A stretch of DNA of 64,000 nt from Magnolia sinica (Eukaryota; Streptophyta; Magnoliopsida; Magnoliales; Magnoliaceae). Of this stretch, positions 31,439 to 64,000 are shown one piece after another. Location of the stretch: contig NC_080578.1 in the NCBI RefSeq assembly GCF_029962835.1, positions 103,457,759-103,521,758 of the forward strand. The letters are read 5' to 3'. The translations under genes were made by a program, and so were the position numbers. Position 1 is the stretch's first letter. Each line of letters starts with the position of its first letter. The notes under the pieces are model-generated. The model was not told the origin of the DNA. It searched no databases and saw only the letters and a program-made list of their open reading frames with translations.

Positions 31439-31949
31439 ACGTCACCAAGCTCTGTGGACCCCACCATGATGCATGTATTGTATCCCTACCGTCCAACCAT
31501 TTTTAGAGATCGGTTTATGGATTTACAAAGAGAATGATATAGATATAAAGTTCAAGCGGACCCCACCATAGAAAATAGTGGGAACAGTGACATCCACCGT
31601 TCAAAACTTCTTAGGGGCCACAGTAGTTTCCAATCAAGCTGATATTTTTGTTTTCACTTCATCTATCTCTATGTTAACTTATGAATAGGTTGGATCTCAA
31701 AAATACATCACGGTGGGCCCTATAAATGTTTCAACGGTGGGTGTGACTGCTCCCACAGTTTTCTTTGGCGGCTCCAATTGAAATTTAGTTCTATTTCATT
31801 CTCTTTGTAATCCCATAAAACAAACTCTAAAAATGGTTGGACGGTATAGATACAACACATGCATCACGGTGGGTCCTCAGAGCTTGGTGACGTCACTTCA
31901 GTAGCGATTTGGCTACGGACCTTGTCAGTATCCAAATCCACGCCCGTTT
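31391..31949. mobile_element. Long-TIR (MULE-like) non-autonomous element 3, with target duplication
   Basis: The arms are about 120-130 bp and nearly perfect: left GGATTGGATACTGACAAGG through GAAGTGACGTCACCAAGCTC and TACCGTCCAACCATTTTTAG; right is its reverse complement. The flanks read TTGTTCCGGGCT on the left (about 31381-31392) and TTGTTCCGGGCT on the right (about 31951-31962), which fits a 9-bp or longer duplication as made by Mutator-type elements. No transposase in the ~300-bp core. Confidence 0.8.
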
Positions 31950-31962
31950 GTTCCGGGCTTAG

Positions 31963-32340
31963 GCCTGGCATGCAGGTCAGGCTTGGGCGGATCATTTTAG
32001 CTGGCCCCAGCACCAAACGGCTCAACCTGTACCTGCTCTGTCTTACAAATATATGTACGTGGGTTAGGCAACGCATGCATTTTGCATCTGGACCATTGGT
32101 TTTCATTTTTCTATATATATTTTTTTAATATGCATATGCTGCCCATCTACCCAAGGGATAGATTAGAAACATTCACATTCAATCAAAATTTTAGATTGGG
32201 CCAGATCGGGCCAGCCCCAACCAATTTTCAATCTGGGCTTGGTCTTGCTGCGTTAGGCCCATGCCGAGCTTCGGCCGGGCTAACCTAAAAAAGAACACTT
32301 CCCATTTTCAATTTTTATTTTAGCTCGTGTATATTGAGTC
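31963..32340. other. Intergenic, GGCCC/GGGCC-rich repeat-like sequence
   Basis: Phrases such as GGGCCAGATCGGGCCAGCCC and GGCCCATGCCGAGCTTCGGC occur here and in similar form at about 45225-45320, suggesting a dispersed element whose limits I cannot define. Confidence 0.4.
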
Positions 32341-32356
32341 AAGTCCTCAAGACAAC

Positions 32357-32449
32357 ACCGGGTCAAGGGTTCGACTACCCATCAGTGGTGAAATCCCACG
32401 GCGTGCGTGTGTGGGGTGTGCGCGTGTATTTTATTTTTTATTTTTTTAA
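32357..32449 (+). mobile_element. 5'-truncated SINE, 16-bp target duplication
   Basis: Flanked by AAGTCCTCAAGACAAC at 32341-32356 and again at 32450-32465, exact over 16 bp. The insert begins with a tRNA-type B-box region (GGGTCAAGGGTTCGACTACC), then GTGCGTGTGTGGGGTGTGCG, and ends in a T/A-rich tail. The A box is missing, so the copy is 5'-truncated. Confidence 0.88.
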
Positions 32450-32465
32450 AAGTCCTCAAGACAAC

Positions 32466-33608
32466 TCAACCCAACTATACATCGAGTCAAGCTGAGCTTT
32501 TGAACTACGTTTGACGCAAGACAGGCTCGTAAAGCTAACCAGAATAGCAGGAAAAAGGCAACAGTGAAATTGCAAGGGGTGCAGCTGGGGTTTGATTTGG
32601 AGCGTACTTCCTCGATGTGAATCCTGAGGAAGGTGATTGCAATTTTTTTTTATTTAAAAATAAAAAAATAAAAAAATTGATACTCTGACAGAGGGTGATA
32701 GATGATACGCAGGCACTTGGAAATTACTTGCAAATTGCAAGTGGCACAAACTAACCTATCCAAATTATGGTACCTAGTTATCTGACTATTGGTGGACGTT
32801 TATTGGACAGTTAAAAATGAAAATTGAAAAATATACTAGTCCTATTTCGACAAACAAGTGTCCATGGATCAGAGGTTAGGATTGTCCCAAAATTCCAATA
32901 CTGGTGCGGCATCTTGCGACTGTGGGCTTTGCAATCCAGTTTGTTTATTTGAGTTAATATTTGCTAGGTGTAAAATTTCTTAGTGCCTGCATATCAAGCG
33001 TCATATGCAGCCTGAGTATCATCATATAACCCCTCTTACAATTTAGTCATTTCCACCTTATTCAACCTTAGGTTGCGAGAAGCGAGAAAAACCCAAGTGA
33101 TTGCAAAGAAATCGGGGAAGCCAGTTGGCAGAAAGCAGTTCAAGGTCAAGATCAAGATATTAAATGCACCACAAAAATATTACTTTTATCTTAACCACCA
33201 AAACCTGGTTTTTCACCTTACATATACAAATATCAAGTTGCCAAAATAACAGTTAACTCTTCCAATTACCAACATTAACTTGAACAGTCTGTAGGTATTT
33301 TTCTTACTGTCGGCAGAATTAAACCAAAAAATATATATATATAATAATAACAATAATCAGGCCAGAAACTGCCACAAGAGAAGGCATGTTTTGCTTCAGC
33401 CAACCTGGGCAGCCAGGACAGAGAGATTCAGCCAACCTTATATTAACCACCACAATATATTACTGGAGAAGCATAATGCTTGCTGTACACTTTTAAAAAA
33501 AAAAAAGTTGTTTTCTACAAAATGCGCGGTAGACAACCTGACAAAAAACAAGCAGGTCTTTCCGGCAGCCATGTTGAACAAATGCTTTAGAGAGTAGCCA
33601 GACCATGT
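32466..33608. other. NDR: Intergenic / NDR 3' flank, nothing further recognised
   Basis: Downstream of the NDR kinase stop codon (33611-33609). Includes A/T runs at 32641-32680 and about 33330-33345. The part next to 33608 probably includes the 3' untranslated region, but no poly(A) signal is assigned. Confidence 0.4.
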
Positions 33609-60897
<27,289 letters not shown>

Positions 60898-61050
60898 CTC
60901 TCCCTCTCTCTCTCTCTCTCCGCCACCACCACTTGCGAATGCAAACCCCCTCCAGACAACATCAACCTCTTCCTTTCTTAGACAGGCATGCAAATACGCA
61001 GGCGATTCGCGCGAGGGTAAATCAAAATTCTCTTCGCAGCACGGGTGAGA
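60898..61050 (-). promoter_or_regulatory. NDR: Probable 5' leader of the NDR gene with in-frame upstream ATG
   Basis: A CT run on the plus strand at 60898-60921 (GA-rich leader on the coding strand), common near plant transcription starts. An in-frame ATG at 60993 would add 32 residues (starting MHACLRKEE). The start at 60897 is preferred because the acidic N-terminus ahead of the MOB-binding region is of the usual length in this family. No TATA box assigned. Confidence 0.45.
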
Positions 61051-62030
61051 CTCGTTTCACGAATCAGGTGGGACCGCTGCGCTTGGGTACCTCGCGCTGG
61101 CCACCTACAGGGGTTAATTTCACTAACATGGGACAAATGATTTCACGTGCATGGAATCCAATCCGTCCATCATGTACATCGTCCTTTTGTGCCTTGATTC
61201 CAAAATTTATGATAATCCAACACTTAGATGGGCCACCAAAATATATATATGTATATAAGATCTCTAAATTCAAGTGGAATGAGCAACCCGAAACCTGGAA
61301 TACCAAGATTTTTTTGTAGTTTTATTGTAAGCACAGTAGATGAATGGATTGGATGTCATATCAACATCACTGTGGGTCCTACAGAAAACTAAGGGTGGGC
61401 ATTCCATCCCTGTTATTTCATATGGTGTTGCTACCTAAATTCAGAGGATCATAATTTTTAGGGCTTAAAATGGGACATATTAGCTGATGGACGGAGTGGA
61501 TCCTATGACAGATCCTTCCATATGGCTCTAGGTTTGCGACCGTTACCACGGCTCTAAATTCATCTCACAAGCATAGACATTGGGTTTTCTCTAACCGTTC
61601 GTTTTTTCGTAAATTTGCGGCCCAGATTTTAAGCTGAAAGGCTCTTTTTGATGAGTGGTCCTGATTGGATGGATGGATTCACGTGTGCCGCGAAACGCCA
61701 CTTGCATCTCTCGGCGCGCGAATCCGTGATGAACGTATCGTGGCAACGAAGGGCAGATCTCTCAGACGAGGAAATGAACTGGTGAAGAGGAATTTAGTGC
61801 TAATGAACGGTCCTCGCTTACTCAAGGTTGAGGGGCATCGCGTAACACGTGCCGACTTGTTGCGCGTGTACGAAATCGGGACCATTGATCGAGCAAGGCC
61901 CACCGTGAAGCAAAGATGGGCCCCGCTGATTCATCAATCGGGCCGCATATCTACTACAAAAGTAACAGTTGGGAGAAAATTGCCATTAATAGACGGTCAA
62001 CATACACGGATTCGGATTGCATGCTGAAAC
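61051..62030. other. Upstream region of the NDR gene, repeat-like
   Basis: Phrases such as AATCCAATCCGTCCATCATG and CACTTAGATGGGCCACC belong to the same repeat style as at 16.6-17.1 kb and 30-32 kb. The 120-codon frame at 61665-62027 matches nothing I know and overlaps a minus-strand frame; I do not call it a gene. Confidence 0.45.
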
Positions 62031-62034
62031 CAAC

Positions 62035-62450
62035 ACGTGTATAAGGACTCTGTGGGGCCACCATAATTCATGTGTTTTATCCCCTCCGTCCATCGGTTTT
62101 TCCAGATTTTTTTAAGGTAAGTTAACAAAATTGAGGCATATCCAAGGCTAAAATGGACCACATTAAAGGAAATAGTTGGAATTAAATACCTACCGTTTAA
62201 AACTTCCCAATAGTGTTTTCCTTTTATACAGGTTGGATGGATCAAAAATAAACATTACTGTGGGCCCTGGCAAGATTTCAATGGTGGATATCAACTTCCC
62301 ACTGTTTTATGTACACATGAGCTTAGATATGGTTAAAAATGGGGTCGTGCCCAAAAATGTGGGTGGAGAACGGATGCACCTTTGCGGATCAAACACATAC
62401 ATCACAGTGGGCCACAAAGTCCTCACACCAGGTAGCAGCGTGACTGGGTT
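62035..62450. mobile_element. Long-TIR (MULE-like) element upstream of the NDR gene
   Basis: Left AAGGACTCTGTGGGGCCACC and AATTCATGTGTTTTATCC are mirrored by right (reverse complement) GAGGACTTTGTGGCCCACTG and GATGTATGTGTTTGATCC. The core has AATAAACATTACTGTGGGCC. Same family style as the three elements at 30-32 kb. Confidence 0.65.
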
Positions 62451-62489
62451 TGGTGCACGACCGCGTCCAACATACCCAGGTGGCCTACC

Positions 62490-64000
62490 TGCCGGGCGCG
62501 GATTCAGATGGATCCGGACCTCACAGAATTCCGTCAGTGGGCCTACCTTATGTGTGTATTGTATATGGACGCGGATTGCCTCCTACCCCCACCCGGACAG
62601 TAATCCGTCTAGGCAGGGCTCCGTGAGGCTCACTGTGATGTAAGCTGTTCATCGTTTGTTTCAGATAATTTCAATATATGAGCTAAAAACGTAAGTAGGT
62701 CCTGGGCTTAAGTGGACCAAGAAGTAGGGATTGGCCGTTCACCATTAAAAACTTCTTGGGAGCTGGATAAGCTTCCTATCAAGCTGATATTTGTGTTTTC
62801 ACTTCATCGAAGTCTACGTGACCTTTTGAATAAGTTATACGGTAAAAACACGAAACGATGGCCCTTAGAAAGGTTTCCACAGTGGGTGTCATTATCAATG
62901 CAGCTTCCTTTGATGTAGTCCTTTGATCAGTGGACCTGCTTCATTTTTAGGTTTATACCTTAGAATGATATTAAGAAAGTGTCGAACCGTGGCCATTGTA
63001 TATCTATGCTGTCCATTCATTTTCATGATTGCATTTTTGTCCAAAAATGACGTTATTCCATATCTTAGGTGGATCATACCACAAGATACTGTAGTGATTG
63101 AATGTCTACCCTTAAAAACTTCCTAAGCCCACCTGTTGGTGAGGTAAAATAGACATGGATGGATGAAAGGAAAATACAAATATATGCTTGATCCAAAACT
63201 TTTGTGACCTGTAAGAAGTTAGTAATGGACAATTACCACTGTTTCTTATGGTATGGTCACTTGAGTGAAAAATACATAACCCTTCAGTTAATGGGCCACA
63301 TCTATCTATATGTATAGCTAGATAGGTGCCAATTCAATTAAGTCTCCCAGTTGAATCAAGCCATGACCCTGGAGCCACCATGACGTGCGTGTTGTATATC
63401 CATGCCGTCCATCAATTTATCTGGCTCATTTTAGAGCATTGTCTCAAAATGTACGAAAATCCGAATCTTAAGTACATCACAACATTAGAAACAAAGGTGA
63501 TTGGATGCTTGTGGGCCACAAAAGTTTCAAATCAAGACATATTTGTGTTTTCCATTCATTTAGGTCTATGTGACCTTATCAATGGATTGAATGGCAAACG
63601 AATATTAGGGTAGGCCTTGGAAAGTTTTTAATGTCAGGTAGGCTTTCAATCACCATTATTTACTGTGGTGTGGTCCAATTGATAATTGGATTTGTCTCAT
63701 TTTTTTGGCTGATGCCTCCAAATGAACCAGAAAAAAACATATGGATGGCCTGGATATACAACATATAGATCAAGGTAGGCCCCTTGATCATGACCTTACT
63801 GAAGTTAATGTTTTTCTACCCGACGAAGGGCGTGCTAGTCCAATATTGTGGGAGCAAATTAGGCAGGGTCAGGGATCCACTGATCACAGTAAAATCCTGA
63901 CATGGCAAAACTTAATTGGGCCATGCACAGCTGTAAAAGATGAGGCCACATGTTTAAAAGTGCATGGTTTGATCCCAACGTGCTAGCTCAGCTAAACCTT
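62490..64000. other. Further fragments of the same long-TIR repeat family
   Basis: Arm-like starts GGGCGCGGATT (about 62494) and GGACGCGGATTGCC (about 62568), GTGAGGCTCACTGTGATGTA, and core-like phrases TCAAGCTGATATTTGTGTTTTC and TCAAGACATATTTGTGTTTTCC recur. Individual elements cannot be delimited. No gene recognised up to the window end. Confidence 0.5.

Noticed and set aside
61665-62027. 120-codon plus-strand open frame upstream of the NDR gene
   Set aside because: No recognisable domain, overlaps a long minus-strand frame, and lies in repeat-like sequence; likely chance.

Overview
The window is nuclear DNA of a flowering plant. It carries three conserved protein-coding genes with many introns and GT-AG junctions, and the introns and spacers are packed with plant-type transposable elements: L1 and RTE LINEs, Ty1/copia and Ty3/gypsy remnants, hAT elements, Harbinger-type MITEs, long-TIR (MULE-like) elements and tRNA-derived SINEs. 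Long repeat-filled introns suggest a large angiosperm genome. The repeat style reminds me of magnoliids, but I cannot assign a species from sequence alone.

Layout. (1) 1-12.7 kb: the 3' part of a SUMO-activating enzyme subunit 2 gene (SAE2/UBA2) on the + strand, six exons from 3751 to 12665. Its 5' exons, including the catalytic-cysteine exon, are not in the window. (2) 12.7-17.7 kb: intergenic, with degenerate repeats and a long (AT)n tract. (3) 17.7-29.7 kb: a complete single-RRM RNA-binding protein gene on the - strand, six coding exons, 241 aa. (4) 29.7-33.6 kb: intergenic, with three long-inverted-repeat elements next to the RRM gene's 5' end. (5) 33.6-60.9 kb: a complete NDR-family AGC kinase gene on the - strand, 13 coding exons, 528 aa, spread over 27 kb. 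(6) 60.9-64 kb: upstream of the kinase gene, again filled with inverted-repeat elements of the same style.

The three genes do not form a pathway. They are ordinary housekeeping or regulatory genes (SUMO conjugation, RNA binding, Hippo/NDR-type signalling). Exon structures were assembled by hand: every intron phase matches and each chain gives one uninterrupted reading frame.

Most of the interest lies in the repeats. Two hAT copies of about 742 bp have perfect 8-bp target duplications. A third, longer hAT copy carries a nested Harbinger MITE with a TTA duplication, confirmed against an empty site elsewhere in the window, and itself sits in an older repeat. A truncated LINE has a 15-bp duplication and an internal 238-bp tandem duplication. 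Three SINE-type insertions have exact target duplications. I found no sign of a new multi-gene system.
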